DNA of 64,000 nt from Azoarcus sp. TTM-91 (GTDB lineage Bacteria > Pseudomonadota > Gammaproteobacteria > Burkholderiales > Rhodocyclaceae). The notes beneath the pieces are model-generated. The model did not search any database. It was given only the letters and a program-made list of their open reading frames with translations, and was not told the DNA's origin. Position numbers and translations under genes: made by a program. The stretch is from assembly GCF_012911025.1 (NCBI RefSeq), contig NZ_WUEI01000008.1, positions 22,365 to 86,364 of the forward strand, given 5' to 3'. Positions 16,686 through 28,055 of the stretch are shown piece after piece (within the stretch, counting starts at the first letter, position 1; the number at the start of each line of letters is the position of its first letter).

Positions 16686-17240
16686 TCAGACCAGCTCTTG
16701 CAGCAGCGCCTGGTTGAAGGCGGGGATATCGTCCGGCTTGCGGCTGGTGACCAGCTTGCCGTCCACCACCACTTCCTCGTCGCGCCATTCGGCGCCGGCG
16801 TTGGTGAGGTCCTGGTGCAGGCTGGGCCAGCTCGTCAGCTGCTTGCCCTGGGCAACGCCGGCGTCGATCAGCGGCCAGGGTCCGTGGCAGATGGCTGCGA
16901 TCGGCTTGTTCTCATGCGCGAAGGCGCGGATGAAGTCCAGCGCCTCGCGGCTGAGGCGCAACTGGTCGGGGTTGGCGACGCCGCCGGGCAGGACGAGCGC
17001 ATCGAAGCCGGTGGACGCGGCTCCGCGCACATCCATCTCCACCGCGAAGCGCTCGGCCGGCTGCAGGTGGTTGAAACCCTGCACATCGGCGCCCCTGGGT
17101 TTGGGCGCGAGCAGGGTGACCTGGGCGCCATGCGCCTCCAGGAAACGGCGGGGCTCGGTGTATTCGACCTGCTCGACACCGTCGGTCATCAACACCGCGA
17201 TGTGCTTGCCCTGCAGGCTTTGTTGCGGCTGGGTCTGCAT
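16686..17240 (-). CDS. DJ-1/PfpI family type 1 glutamine amidotransferase-like protein
   Basis: A 184-residue protein. The start at 17240 is fixed by AGGAGG eight to thirteen bases upstream; an ATG seven codons earlier lacks this spacing. It shows IAVLMTDGVEQVEYTEPR near the N-terminus, FDALVLPGGVANPDQLR, and the nucleophile elbow AICHGPWPLIDAG with the catalytic Cys near residue 109. The AICHGP motif is typical of PfpI/YhbO proteins linked to protease, deglycase or general stress functions. It is monocistronic, between DUF3175 and tex. Confidence 0.92.
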   Translation of the reverse strand: MQTQPQQSLQGKHIAVLMTDGVEQVEYTEPRRFLEAHGAQVTLLAPKPRGADVQGFNHLQPAERFAVEMDVRGAASTGFDALVLPGGVANPDQLRLSREALDFIRAFAHENKPIAAICHGPWPLIDAGVAQGKQLTSWPSLHQDLTNAGAEWRDEEVVVDGKLVTSRKPDDIPAFNQALLQELV

Positions 17241-17381
17241 ATCGGTTCCTCCTGTGTGCAACGAAAAGGGAAGGGGAGCATCCGCCCCCGGCGTCTGCCC
17301 CCCTTTCCTTGCATTTTGCGCTCCCGGCCTTGCGTCACCGCGGCCGCCCGGAAGCCGGTAGAAACGACAAATGCTCCGCGC

Positions 17382-19697
<2,316 letters not shown>

Positions 19698-19839
19698 GCT
19701 CTTGGGAATGGATGCCCGGATGGAGGCCGGGTCGTTCAGGGAAGGCTGGAGGCGCCGCCGGGGTGGCGCCCGAGGAAGGCGGCGATGGTGCCAGCAAGGC
19801 GGCCGCGCGGGCAAGCCCGGCGGCGCCTGCGGCACCGGC

Positions 19840-20697
19840 TCAGCGGTTGAGCAGCGCCGCCAGCTCGGCGCGGAACTCGCGTACCAGCGGGTCGGCACCC
19901 ATCAGGTCGAACAGTTGCAGCATGGTCTTGCGGCCGATGTCATCCCGATAGCCGCGGTCGCGACGGACGATTTCCAGCAGATGCCGCAGTGCCGGCTCGT
20001 AGTCGGCCTGGCCGGCGAGCAGGGTCGCTAGGGCGAAACGGGCGTCGAGATCCTCCGGTGCCGCCGCCAGGCGCGCCTCCAGCTCGGCGGCGGAGGCCGT
20101 CTGCGGCTGGTTGTTGCGCAGAGCGAGGCGGGCTTGCAGGGTCTTCAGCCTGTCCTCGTCGCGGGCGCGGTATTCCAGCGCCTTGATCAGCGAGGCGGCG
20201 GGTTCGAGGTCGCCGTTGTCGATGCGCAGCTCGATCTGGTCCAGCCGCGCGGCTTCGAAGGCCGGATCCCGGGCCAGGGCCTCGTCCAGCACTGCGAGCG
20301 CCGCCGGAATGTCGCCGGCCGCGGCGAGGCGGCGCGCTTCCAGCCGCAGCGGTTCGGCCAGCGAAGGCAGGTGCGGTTCGAGGAAGGCGCGGATGCGGCT
20401 CTCCGGCAGCGCGCCGCTGAAGCCATCGACGATCTTGCCATCGACGAACAGGCGCACATCCGGGATGCCGCGCACGCCATAGCGCTGGGCCAGTGCCTGT
20501 TCGGCATCGGAGTCCACCTTGGCGAGCCGGAAGCGGCCGCCGTATTCCTCGGCAAGCTTCTCCAGGATGGGTTTGAGCACGCGGCAGGGGCCGCACCAGG
20601 CGGCCCAGAAATCCACCAGCACCGGGGTGTGATAGGAGGCCTGGATGACCTTGGCCTCGAAGTCGTCGCCGCGGACGTCGTCTGCGTAGTTGTTCAT
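19840..20697 (-). CDS. cnoX: Thioredoxin-TPR chaperedoxin (YbbN/CnoX family)
   Basis: A 285-residue protein. An N-terminal thioredoxin domain (about 10-110) is followed by tetratricopeptide-like helices ([40 protein letters not shown]). The active site is complete: [16 protein letters not shown] with both cysteines, whereas E. coli CnoX has SxxC and no oxidoreductase activity. CnoX proteins protect substrates from over-oxidation and hand them to GroEL or DnaK; the WCGPC form may also reduce disulfides. It lies 142 bases upstream of tex on the same strand. Confidence 0.94.
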   Translation of the reverse strand: MNNYADDVRGDDFEAKVIQASYHTPVLVDFWAAWCGPCRVLKPILEKLAEEYGGRFRLAKVDSDAEQALAQRYGVRGIPDVRLFVDGKIVDGFSGALPESRIRAFLEPHLPSLAEPLRLEARRLAAAGDIPAALAVLDEALARDPAFEAARLDQIELRIDNGDLEPAASLIKALEYRARDEDRLKTLQARLALRNNQPQTASAAELEARLAAAPEDLDARFALATLLAGQADYEPALRHLLEIVRRDRGYRDDIGRKTMLQLFDLMGADPLVREFRAELAALLNR

Positions 20698-20815
20698 GCT
20701 TGTTCTCCTCGTGACAACCTGAAGGAGATGGGGGCGCCTGTGCCGGTATCAAGCTTGGCGCTGCAGGCGCCAGGGGCGGGCTGGGGGAGGCCGGCTGCCC
20801 GGTCCGTCGCCCGGA

Positions 20816-21664
20816 TCAGAGCGCGATCAGCGTCTGCCGGCCCCACCAGCGCTGGCCGGGCGCAAGGTGGATGGGATGATTGGCGGCCGCGGCCTCCACG
20901 CACAACATGCGGCGGAAGCCATCCGCCGGCATGTCGGCCAGCGCGGCGCAGCGCTCCTCCCACGGGTTCCACACCACCACGTCGGGGAAGCCCTCGCTGT
21001 TCAGCCCGAGGCTGCGGTCGTACTCGCGCAGCAGCAGTGGCCGGACGCTGTCGCGGTAGATGCGGTCGGTTTCATCCTCCACCAGCACCGCCTCGCCGCT
21101 TTCGCGCTTGAGCTTGCCGCCGTCGGCGGTGTCGCTGTAGGTCAGGCCGTACAGGCCTTCCAGGCGGGATTCCTCGACTTCGCGCACCCGCAGATAGGTA
21201 TGCAGCGCGGCGGTGAAGTCGAAGGGAGTGTCGCCGGTGTTCTGCACATCCAGCTCCATGTCCAGCCGGCTTTCCTCGATGATCACGCTCAGTTCGAGCG
21301 AAAAGCCCTGCGGCCAGAGCGCACGGGTGCCTTCGTCGTCGCCCAGGCAGAGGGTAACCAGGGCGAAGTCGTCGCCGGTGCGCTGCTCGGCCACGCTCCA
21401 TTCCCGGCTGCGGGCGAAGCCGTGCTTGGGCAGAGCGCCCTGGCCGGCGAACTGGGGGAAGCAGACCGGCACGCCGCCGCGTATCGGCGTCTGGCCGTCG
21501 AAGACTGCCTTGTCGCTGAGGTAGAGCCGTTCTTCGCCCTGGGCCGGGGCCCAGGACAGCACTTGTCCGCCAAACAGGCTCACCACCGCGCGGGCGCCGG
21601 CGCGGGTGGCCAGGCGCAGGGCGGGGATGCCGTGAAAATCGATGGTGTCGATGGAAGGACCCAT
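20816..21664 (-). CDS. D-hexose-6-phosphate mutarotase (YeaD-like)
   Basis: A 282-residue galactose-mutarotase-fold protein: VVSLFGGQVLSWAPAQGEER, TPIRGGVPVCFPQFAGQGAL, KHGFARSREWSV, FTAALHTYLRV, VVVWNPWEERCAALADM. The PxHGFAR and ALHTYL segments carry the conserved catalytic His residues of YeaD-type glucose-6-phosphate 1-epimerases. It interconverts the anomers of hexose 6-phosphates in the cytoplasm. It starts three bases after the pat stop, so it is probably translated from the same message although the functions differ. Confidence 0.93.
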   Translation of the reverse strand: MGPSIDTIDFHGIPALRLATRAGARAVVSLFGGQVLSWAPAQGEERLYLSDKAVFDGQTPIRGGVPVCFPQFAGQGALPKHGFARSREWSVAEQRTGDDFALVTLCLGDDEGTRALWPQGFSLELSVIIEESRLDMELDVQNTGDTPFDFTAALHTYLRVREVEESRLEGLYGLTYSDTADGGKLKRESGEAVLVEDETDRIYRDSVRPLLLREYDRSLGLNSEGFPDVVVWNPWEERCAALADMPADGFRRMLCVEAAAANHPIHLAPGQRWWGRQTLIAL

Positions 21665-21667
21665 GCA

Positions 21668-24355
21668 TCAATCCTGCAGGGAGAGGACGCCGAGCTTGAT
21701 GGTGCTGTCGTCCGGGTCGTTGGAGAGTACGAAACCCAGGCCCTGCACGAAGCGCAGCATGCGCTCGTTGTTGGCGAGGAAAACGCCGTTCATGTAGGTG
21801 AGGCCCTTGTTGCGGGCAGTTTCGATGAGGGTGCCCATGAGGCGCCGCGCGAGGCCGCGGTGCTGCCAGTCGTCGGCGACTACCACCGCGAACTCGCAAG
21901 ACTCGCCATCCGGATTCACCGCATAGCGGCAGACACCGATTTCCTTCTCCACGCCGTCCTGCTGGACGGTGGCGAGGAAGGCCATCTCGCGGTCGTAGTC
22001 GATCTGGGTGAGGCGGGCCACCATGGCCGGCGGCAGCTCGCGCATGGTGTTCATGAAGCGGTAGTACTTGGTCTCTGCGGAGAGGCCGCGGACGAAGTCG
22101 ATCTCCAGCTCCGCGTCTTCCGGCTTGATCGGGCGGATGGTGATCTCGGTGCCGTCCGGCACCGTCCAGCGGCTGATCAGGTGGGAAGGGTAGGGGTGGA
22201 TCGCCATGTGGTCGTAGCGATCCGCAGTGGGGGCGACGTTCTCCACCACGATACGGGCATCCACCGCCACGGTGCCGGCTTCGTCCACGATCAGTGGGTT
22301 GATGTCCAGCGTCGCGATCCACGGCAGCTCGCAGACCATCTCCGACACCCGCAGCAGCACCAGCTCCAGCGCCTCCATGTTGATCGGCGGCAGGTTGCGG
22401 AACTGGCCGAGCAGGGGATAGACGCGGGTGGAGCGGATGAGATCGTGCACCAGGTAGTTGTTCAGCGGCGGCAGCGCGACCGCCAGATCGCGGTTGGCTT
22501 CCACCCGGTTGCCGCCTTCGCCGAAGGTGATCACCGGGCCGAACACCGGGTCGCGGCGCACGCCGACCACCAACTCGCGGCCGTTGCGCTTGAGGATCAT
22601 CGGCTCGATGGCGACGCCGTTGATGGTGGCGTCCGGCCGGTTGCGCTTCACCTCGTCGAGGATTTCCTGGTAAGCAGTACGCACCGCCGCCAGGCTGCCC
22701 AGGTTGAGGCGCACGCCGCCGGAATCCGATTTGTGGATGATGGAAGGAGAGTCGATCTTCATCACCACCGGCAGGCCGATTTCCTCGGCCAGCACCATGG
22801 CCTCGGTGGCGGAGCGGGCGATCACGGTCTGCGCGATGGGAATGCGGAAGGCGGCTAGCAGCGCCTTGGATTCCATCTCGTTCAGTACATTGCGGCGCTC
22901 TGCCAGTGCGGTCTCTATCACCAGCCGCGCGCTTTCGATGGACGGCGGTGACAGGTGCGACAGCGGCGCCGGCGTCTGCATCAGCAGCTTCTGGTTGCGG
23001 TAGTAGGCGGAGATGTGGCTGAACAACTCCACCGCCGGCTCCGGTGTGCGGAAGGTGGGAATGCCGGCCTCGATGAAGCGGTGGCGGGCCTTGATCACCA
23101 GCTCGTCGCCCATCCAGCAGGTCACCACCGGCTTGTCGGCGGTACGTTCCAGCTCGATCACCGCGTCGGCCACGCCGTCGGGGTCGGTCATCGCCTGCGG
23201 CGTCAGCATCACCAGCACGCCATCCACGTTGGGCCCTTCCAGCACCGCCTGCAGCGCCTTGCGGTAGTGGTCTACGTTGGCATCGCCCAGTACGTCCACC
23301 GGGTTGCCGCGCGACCAGTTGGGCGGCAGGCAGGCGTTGAGCTTCTCCATCGTGCCCTCGGAGAACTCCGACAGCGGAATGCCGAGGTCGCCGGCCCGAT
23401 CGGCGGCCATCACACCCGGCCCGCCGCCATTGGTGATGACGGCCAGGCGGTTGCCGCGCGGGCGGAAATGGGAGAACAGCGCGTTGGCGGCGGAGAACAG
23501 CTGACCCATGTTGTACAGCCGGATCACGCCGGCGCGGCGCAGCGCAGCATCGAACACCGCGTCGTCGCCGACCTGGGCGCCGGAGTGGGACAGGATGGCG
23601 CGAGAGACGTCCGGATGGCGGCCCACTTTCATCAGCAGCACCGGCTTCACCCGCGCCGCGCCGCGCAGCGCGCTCATGAAACGGCGCGCATCCCGGATGC
23701 CCTCCACGTAGAGGAAGATGCTCTCGGTGCGCGGGTCGGAGATCATGTACTCCAGCACTTCGCCGAAGTCGATGTCGGAGGAGGAGCCCAGCGACACCAC
23801 CGCCGAGAAGCCGACGTTGTTCGGCTTGGCCCAGTCCAGGATGGCCGCGCACAGCGCGCCGGACTGGGAGATGAGGCCGATCGAGCCCTTGTTCGCCCGC
23901 GCATGGGCGAAGGTGGCGTTGAGACCCAGTTCGGGCCGCATCAGGCCGATGCAGTTGGGCCCCAGCATGCGGATGCGGTGGCGGCGGGCAGCCTCGAGCA
24001 GCTTGCGCTCCAGCAGGGCGCCGCGCGGCCCCGCCTCGGAGAAGCCGGAGGAGAGCACGATGGCCGCGCGCACGCCGGCGCGGCCGCAGGCATCCATCAG
24101 CGCCGCCGCTTTTTCCGCCCGTACCGCGATGACCACCAGGTCCAGCCGGTGGGGCACATCCTCCACCGATTTGTAACAGGGCACGCCGAGGACTGTCTCG
24201 TGGCTCGGGTTGATGGCGAAGAGGCGGCCCTTGTAGCCCGCTTCCAGCATGTTGCGGATGAGCACGTTGCCGAGCGAGTTTTCCCGCTCGCTGGCGCCGA
24301 TGATGCCGACTGAGCGCGGCTCGAAGAGGGAGGTGAGATAGTGTTTTTCTTTCAT
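21668..24355 (-). CDS. Pat/YfiQ-type protein: ADP-forming acyl-CoA synthetase-like module fused to GNAT acetyltransferase
   Basis: An 895-residue protein. A CoA-binding domain (SVGIIGASERENSLGNVLIR) is followed by succinyl-CoA ligase-like domains (IRMLGPNCIGLMRP; AVITNGGGPGVMAADRAGDL). An ATP-grasp module covers about 490-700 (LPVVMKIDSPSIIHKSDSGG; PVFGPVITFGEGG). A C-terminal GNAT domain covers about 735-890 (EITIRPIKPEDAELEIDFVR; VVADDWQHRGLARRLMGTLI). This is the layout of Pat, the lysine acetyltransferase that inactivates acetyl-CoA synthetase; ligase activity is usually absent in it. The start at 24355 matches the family. Together with the acyl-CoA genes at the right end, it suggests control of acyl-CoA metabolism. 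Confidence 0.9.
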   Translation of the reverse strand: MKEKHYLTSLFEPRSVGIIGASERENSLGNVLIRNMLEAGYKGRLFAINPSHETVLGVPCYKSVEDVPHRLDLVVIAVRAEKAAALMDACGRAGVRAAIVLSSGFSEAGPRGALLERKLLEAARRHRIRMLGPNCIGLMRPELGLNATFAHARANKGSIGLISQSGALCAAILDWAKPNNVGFSAVVSLGSSSDIDFGEVLEYMISDPRTESIFLYVEGIRDARRFMSALRGAARVKPVLLMKVGRHPDVSRAILSHSGAQVGDDAVFDAALRRAGVIRLYNMGQLFSAANALFSHFRPRGNRLAVITNGGGPGVMAADRAGDLGIPLSEFSEGTMEKLNACLPPNWSRGNPVDVLGDANVDHYRKALQAVLEGPNVDGVLVMLTPQAMTDPDGVADAVIELERTADKPVVTCWMGDELVIKARHRFIEAGIPTFRTPEPAVELFSHISAYYRNQKLLMQTPAPLSHLSPPSIESARLVIETALAERRNVLNEMESKALLAAFRIPIAQTVIARSATEAMVLAEEIGLPVVMKIDSPSIIHKSDSGGVRLNLGSLAAVRTAYQEILDEVKRNRPDATINGVAIEPMILKRNGRELVVGVRRDPVFGPVITFGEGGNRVEANRDLAVALPPLNNYLVHDLIRSTRVYPLLGQFRNLPPINMEALELVLLRVSEMVCELPWIATLDINPLIVDEAGTVAVDARIVVENVAPTADRYDHMAIHPYPSHLISRWTVPDGTEITIRPIKPEDAELEIDFVRGLSAETKYYRFMNTMRELPPAMVARLTQIDYDREMAFLATVQQDGVEKEIGVCRYAVNPDGESCEFAVVVADDWQHRGLARRLMGTLIETARNKGLTYMNGVFLANNERMLRFVQGLGFVLSNDPDDSTIKLGVLSLQD

Positions 24356-24526
24356 CGGACGACGACCTCGAAGGAAGCGGTTCGAGGCGGGCGGCGCCGT
24401 ACAGGAAAGCTGCCGGGCGCGCCTCGCCGTGGCGCGAATTGTACTGCAGTGCACCATGTTGCGTCCTGACAACGCACGCTCACGGTGCATTCCAACGGAC
24501 TTGCCCGGCCTGCGGCCGTTCCCTGC

Positions 24527-26113
24527 TCAACTTCCCAGCGTGAAATAGAAGCGCGCGCCCTGTCCGGGTTTCGACTCCGCCCAGATCAGGCCGCCGTGGC
24601 GCTGGATGATGCGCTGTACGGTGGCCAGGCCGATGCCGGTGCCGCTGAACTCCCCACTATTGTGCAGGCGATGGAAGGGCCGGAACAGGTTGGCGGCGAA
24701 GGCCATGTCGAAACCGGCGCCATTGTCTTCCACGCAGAACACGCGGCGATCGCGCTCCCGCTCGGCACGGAAGGAGATGCGCGCCACCGGCTGGCGGGCC
24801 GAGAACTTCCAGGCGTTGCGCATGAGGTTCTCGATGAGGACGCGGGCCAGCGTGCGGTCGGCGGTGACCATCAGCCCGCGGGTGATTTCCACTTCGACGA
24901 TGCGCTCCGGCTCCTCGGCGCGCAACTCGTCGATCACCTGCAGCGCCAGTTCGGAGAGGTCGAAGGTTTCCTTGTGCAGGGACTGGCGGGTGAGGCGGGC
25001 CAGTTCGATCAGCGCATCGATGAGATGCGCCATGCGCTGGGTGGCCTTGCGGATGCGCTCGATGTGGCCGCGGGAAGCCTGGTCCAGCGCGCCGTCCAAC
25101 TCCTCCTCCAGGATGCGGGCGAAGCCGTCGATGGCGCGCAGCGGCGCACGCAAGTCGTGCGACACCGAGTAGGAGAAGGCTTCAAGCTCGCGGTTGGACG
25201 CTTCCAGTTCGGCGGTGCGCAGCCGCACCCTGGCCTCCAGCTCCTGGTTCACATTCTTCAGCGTCAGCTCGGCGACCTTGCGGGAGGAGATGTCGTCCAG
25301 CGTGCCGGCCAGGCCCTGCGGCATGCCGTCCATGTCGGTGACCGGCCGGCCGGCGGCCTCTATCCAGCGAATCTCGCCTTCGCGGGTGCGCAGGCGCAGC
25401 TCGCAGTTGCATTCAGGCAGTTCGCCATTGCCGACCTTGGCCAGCTTGGTCTGGGCTTCCTCGCGGTCGTCCGGGTGCAGGAAATCCACCAGCGGCTTGC
25501 CCAAGCTCTGTTCGACGCGATAGCCGCTGATGGTCTGCCAGAAGCGGTTGAGGAAGGTGAGGCGGCCGTCGGGATCGGTGCGGAAGATGACCTCATTCAC
25601 CGACTCCACCACCTCCGAATAGCGCTGCTGGCTCTCCTGCAACGCGCGGGCGGTCACGATCCGCTCGGTCACATCGCGGCCTATGCCGTGATAGCCGAGG
25701 AAAGTGCCCTTGCGCATCAGCGGGCGGCCAAGCAGCTCAAGGTGGTGGATGCGGCCATCCGCGCCGCGCAGCGCCAGCGTGCGGGTGACCGGCTCGCGTT
25801 TTTCGATGCGCTCCCGGTAAGTGATCCAGGTGGCGGAAGTGGCGTCCACCCAGGGCAGTTCCCAGGGACGCAAGCCGATCAGGTCGGCCGGCACCAGGCC
25901 GGTACGGTTGCGCAGGCCCTCGCCGACCCGGGTGTAGCGATGCGAGACATCGGTGCTCCATGACCAGTCCGAGGCCAGGTCCACCAGTTCCGCGAGCGCG
26001 TGGGGATCGCCTTCCTCGCCCACCCTGGCTGCGGTACGACGGCGATCCACCAATAAACCGAGCGCGATACCCGTCAGCAAGGTCAGGAGAAACAGGAGAT
26101 AAGACCACATCAT
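24527..26113 (-). CDS. Membrane-anchored PAS-domain sensor histidine kinase
   Basis: A 528-residue kinase. One N-terminal membrane helix (MMWSYLLFLLTLLTGIALGL) is followed by two PAS/PAC units. The first covers about 45-155 (WSWSTDVSHRYTRVGEGLRN, YHGIGRDVTERI) and the second about 165-290 (VNEVIFRTDPDGRLTFLNRF, GLAGTLDDISSRK). A short coiled coil and HisKA follow (EAFSYSVSHDLRAPLRAIDG, His near 320). HATPase_c then carries LIENLMRNAWKFS, FCVEDNGAGFDM and GTGIGLATVQRIIQRHGG. The HDLRAPL-type HisKA resembles bacteriophytochrome-like kinases. No response regulator gene is adjacent, so it is an orphan. An open frame reaching far upstream of 26113 is not supported. Confidence 0.92.
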   Translation of the reverse strand: MMWSYLLFLLTLLTGIALGLLVDRRRTAARVGEEGDPHALAELVDLASDWSWSTDVSHRYTRVGEGLRNRTGLVPADLIGLRPWELPWVDATSATWITYRERIEKREPVTRTLALRGADGRIHHLELLGRPLMRKGTFLGYHGIGRDVTERIVTARALQESQQRYSEVVESVNEVIFRTDPDGRLTFLNRFWQTISGYRVEQSLGKPLVDFLHPDDREEAQTKLAKVGNGELPECNCELRLRTREGEIRWIEAAGRPVTDMDGMPQGLAGTLDDISSRKVAELTLKNVNQELEARVRLRTAELEASNRELEAFSYSVSHDLRAPLRAIDGFARILEEELDGALDQASRGHIERIRKATQRMAHLIDALIELARLTRQSLHKETFDLSELALQVIDELRAEEPERIVEVEITRGLMVTADRTLARVLIENLMRNAWKFSARQPVARISFRAERERDRRVFCVEDNGAGFDMAFAANLFRPFHRLHNSGEFSGTGIGLATVQRIIQRHGGLIWAESKPGQGARFYFTLGS

Positions 26114-26434
26114 CGCTACGGGGAGGAAGGCCTTGAGAGGCCGGCCCGGGCAAGCGCTGCATCCACCTGGCTCGCCGTGCCGGCGCGTTATCGATTCAGT
26201 ATCCAGTGCCCGCGCGAACCGGGCCGCCATCTCTATAACATAGTTCCAGCCCGGTCGGGACGATCCCCGGCCAGTGCAACGGGCGGCTCCCGCAGCCGAG
26301 GCGGCGGACGGGCTTGCTAGAATCCAGGCGCTTCCCGGCCTGGCGCCGGAATCACCCGCCGGCGGCCTTCTCTTTCCAACAGGGCTGGCGCCGCCAGCTC
26401 CCGAGTTGCGCCCTTCCTTTCCGAGGATTGCTTT
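26114..26434. other. Divergent intergenic region between the PAS kinase and the methyltransferase
   Basis: 321 bases separating two divergent genes. A TAGAAT hexamer at about 26318-26323 could be a -10 for the methyltransferase, and ATAACAT near 26235-26241 is an AT-rich patch in a GC-rich background. I find no clear operator or RNA gene. Confidence 0.4.
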
Positions 26435-26983
26435 ATGCATACCAGCCTGGCCACCCCTTCGCCCTGGGTGACCCGCTTCGCCCCCTTGATCGCCGCCGGC
26501 GGCGAGGTTCTTGATTACGCCTGCGGCGGCGGGCGGCATGCCCGCTGGCTGGCGCAGCGCGGTTTCCGGGTGGAAGCGGTCGACAAAGACGGCGTGGCGC
26601 TGGAGTTGCTGCAAGGCGTTCCTCACCTGCACACCTGCCAGGCCGATCTGGAGCAGGCGCCCTGGCCATACGGTGGCCGCCGCTTCGATGCGGTAGTGGT
26701 ATGCAACTACCTGTTCCGGCCGCGCTTCGATCTCATGCTGGCGATGCTGTCCCAGGGCGGGGTGCTGATCTACGAGACCTTCATGCAGGGCAATGAGCGC
26801 TTCGGCAAGCCCAGCAACCCGGATTTCCTGCTTGCGCCGAACGAGTTGCTGGCGCGCCTGGGGCAGGGCTGGAACATCGTCGCCTTCGAACAAGGGGAAG
26901 TGGAGACGCCCAAGCCAGCGGTGATACAGCGCGTCTGCGCGATCCGGGGCGAGGGCAGGGAGGCGGTCAAACTCGGTCGATGA
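26435..26983 (+). CDS. Class I SAM-dependent methyltransferase
   Basis: A 182-residue Rossmann methyltransferase. The SAM motif [20 protein letters not shown] is near residues 25-44, followed by [15 protein letters not shown] (acidic residue for ribose), [13 protein letters not shown] (motif IV) and [20 protein letters not shown]. The YETF...G...[10 protein letters not shown] segment matches a family sometimes labelled tellurite-resistance-like or SAM methyltransferase in betaproteobacteria. The substrate is unknown. It lies just upstream of ohrR on the same strand, but the ohrR operator lies between them. Confidence 0.88.
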   Translation: MHTSLATPSPWVTRFAPLIAAGGEVLDYACGGGRHARWLAQRGFRVEAVDKDGVALELLQGVPHLHTCQADLEQAPWPYGGRRFDAVVVCNYLFRPRFDLMLAMLSQGGVLIYETFMQGNERFGKPSNPDFLLAPNELLARLGQGWNIVAFEQGEVETPKPAVIQRVCAIRGEGREAVKLGR

Positions 26984-26998
26984 CACGAAAAATTTGCT

Positions 26999-27021
26999 AT
27001 TTAATCGCGCACGATATAAAT
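26999..27021. promoter_or_regulatory. Candidate OhrR operator upstream of ohrR
   Basis: AT-rich imperfect inverted repeat ATTTAATCG / GATATAAAT around CGCAC, 9 bases before the ohrR start. It stands out against GC-rich surroundings and resembles the repeat between ohrR and ohr, suggesting autoregulation. Confidence 0.55.
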
Positions 27022-27029
27022 TGCCCACC

Positions 27030-27482
27030 ATGACAACAGCGGAAAAGACCACACCCTCGCTGCTTCTCGATCACCAGCTTTGCTTCGCGCTCTATTCCAC
27101 CGCGCTGGCGATGAACAAGGTGTATCGCAAGTTGCTGAAGGATCTGGACCTGACCTATCCCCAGTACCTGGTGATGATGGTGTTGTGGGAACGTGATGGG
27201 GTGACGGTTTCCGAGATCGGCGAACGCCTCTTCCTGGATTCTGCGACCTTGACGCCCTTGCTCAAGCGTCTCGAAGCGGCCGCCCTGTTGAGCCGGCAGC
27301 GGGCCGCCAGCGATGAGCGCCAGGTCATCATCACCCTGACTCCGGCAGGGCGGGCGTTGAAGGAGAGGGCGACCGCAGTGCCGGCAGGGGTGTTGTGCGC
27401 CACCGATTGCGAGCCGGACCAACTGCTCGGCCTGAAGAATGAGCTGGAAAGCCTCAGACGCAAGCTGATGCGCAGCAGCTAG
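27030..27482 (+). CDS. ohrR: OhrR, MarR-family organic peroxide sensor-repressor (2-Cys type)
   Basis: A 150-residue winged-helix repressor. The N-terminal reactive Cys18 lies in [20 protein letters not shown], the OhrR hallmark. The winged helix follows ([54 protein letters not shown]). Cys123 and Cys127 near the C-terminus (VLCATDCEP) allow a Cys18-Cys127 disulfide as in the 2-Cys OhrR of Xanthomonas (inference). Oxidation by organic hydroperoxide releases it from DNA. The ATG at 27030 starts nine bases after its own operator. ohr follows 104 bases downstream behind a second palindrome. Confidence 0.95.
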   Translation: MTTAEKTTPSLLLDHQLCFALYSTALAMNKVYRKLLKDLDLTYPQYLVMMVLWERDGVTVSEIGERLFLDSATLTPLLKRLEAAALLSRQRAASDERQVIITLTPAGRALKERATAVPAGVLCATDCEPDQLLGLKNELESLRRKLMRSS

Positions 27483-27502
27483 ATTTCGATTTTTTTGCGC
27501 AT

Positions 27503-27527
27503 TTAACTAGCGCGCTATTTAATAGCG
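27503..27527. promoter_or_regulatory. Candidate OhrR operator between ohrR and ohr
   Basis: Two overlapping palindromes: TTAACTAGCGCGCTATTTAA (27503-27522; 9 of 10 positions pair) and CGCTATTTAATAGCG (27513-27527; seven-base arms around one T). They lie about 60 bases before ohr, where a repressor of ohr should bind. Confidence 0.65.
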
Positions 27528-27586
27528 TTTAACAACCCCGGCTCATACGCATGGTGCCGGTTCATCCCCCTAGACAGGAGTTCGTC

Positions 27587-28012
27587 ATGTCCATCGAAAA
27601 AGTCCTCTACCGCGCCGCTGCAACCGCCACTGGCGGCCGTGACGGTCGCGCCCAGTCCTCCGACGGCGTGCTGGACATCAGATTGACCACGCCGCGTGAG
27701 CTGGGCGGCGCTGGCGGAGAGGGAACCAACCCGGAGCAGCTTTTCGCCGCCGGCTATTCGGCCTGCTTTCTAGGGGCCCTGAAATTCGTCGCCGCGCGGG
27801 AGAAGGTGGCGCTGCCGGCGGAGGCCAGGATAGAAGGTCAGGTCGGCATAGGCGCCATCCCCACTGGTTTTGGCATCGAGGTGGAACTTCGAATCTCGCT
27901 GCCGGGCGTGGACGCTGGCGTTGCTGAGGACCTGGTGAAGAAAGCGCACGTCGTGTGCCCGTACTCGAATGCCACCCGCGGCAATATCGATGTGACGCTC
28001 ACGCTGGTCTGA
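27587..28012 (+). CDS. ohr: Ohr, organic hydroperoxide resistance peroxidase
   Basis: A 141-residue OsmC/Ohr-fold thiol peroxidase. The catalytic pair is Cys60 ([14 protein letters not shown]) and Cys124 ([15 protein letters not shown]). The family residues RELGG and [14 protein letters not shown] are present, and it starts [20 protein letters not shown]. It reduces fatty-acid and other organic hydroperoxides using lipoylated proteins. The ATG at 27587 has CAGGAG six bases before it; an in-frame start at 27551 has no such site. Repression by OhrR through the upstream palindrome is expected. Confidence 0.97.
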   Translation: MSIEKVLYRAAATATGGRDGRAQSSDGVLDIRLTTPRELGGAGGEGTNPEQLFAAGYSACFLGALKFVAAREKVALPAEARIEGQVGIGAIPTGFGIEVELRISLPGVDAGVAEDLVKKAHVVCPYSNATRGNIDVTLTLV

Positions 28013-28055
28013 TGCACCCCACTGGCCGGGCCAGGCGCCTGGCCAGCGGTCTCAA

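Noticed and set aside
20757..20771. GGCGC-TGCAG-GCGCC hairpin between cnoX and the mutarotase gene
   Set aside because: Short GC palindrome without a T-run; expected by chance in this composition.
21072..23852. 926-codon minus-strand frame in another phase of pat and the mutarotase gene
   Set aside because: Arg/Pro/Gly-rich, crosses two real genes and matches no family, while the other phase encodes complete Pat and YeaD proteins.
28022..28046. CTGGCC...GGCCAG stem between ohr and mnmH as terminator
   Set aside because: GC-rich stem without a T-run on either strand, so not a convincing intrinsic terminator.
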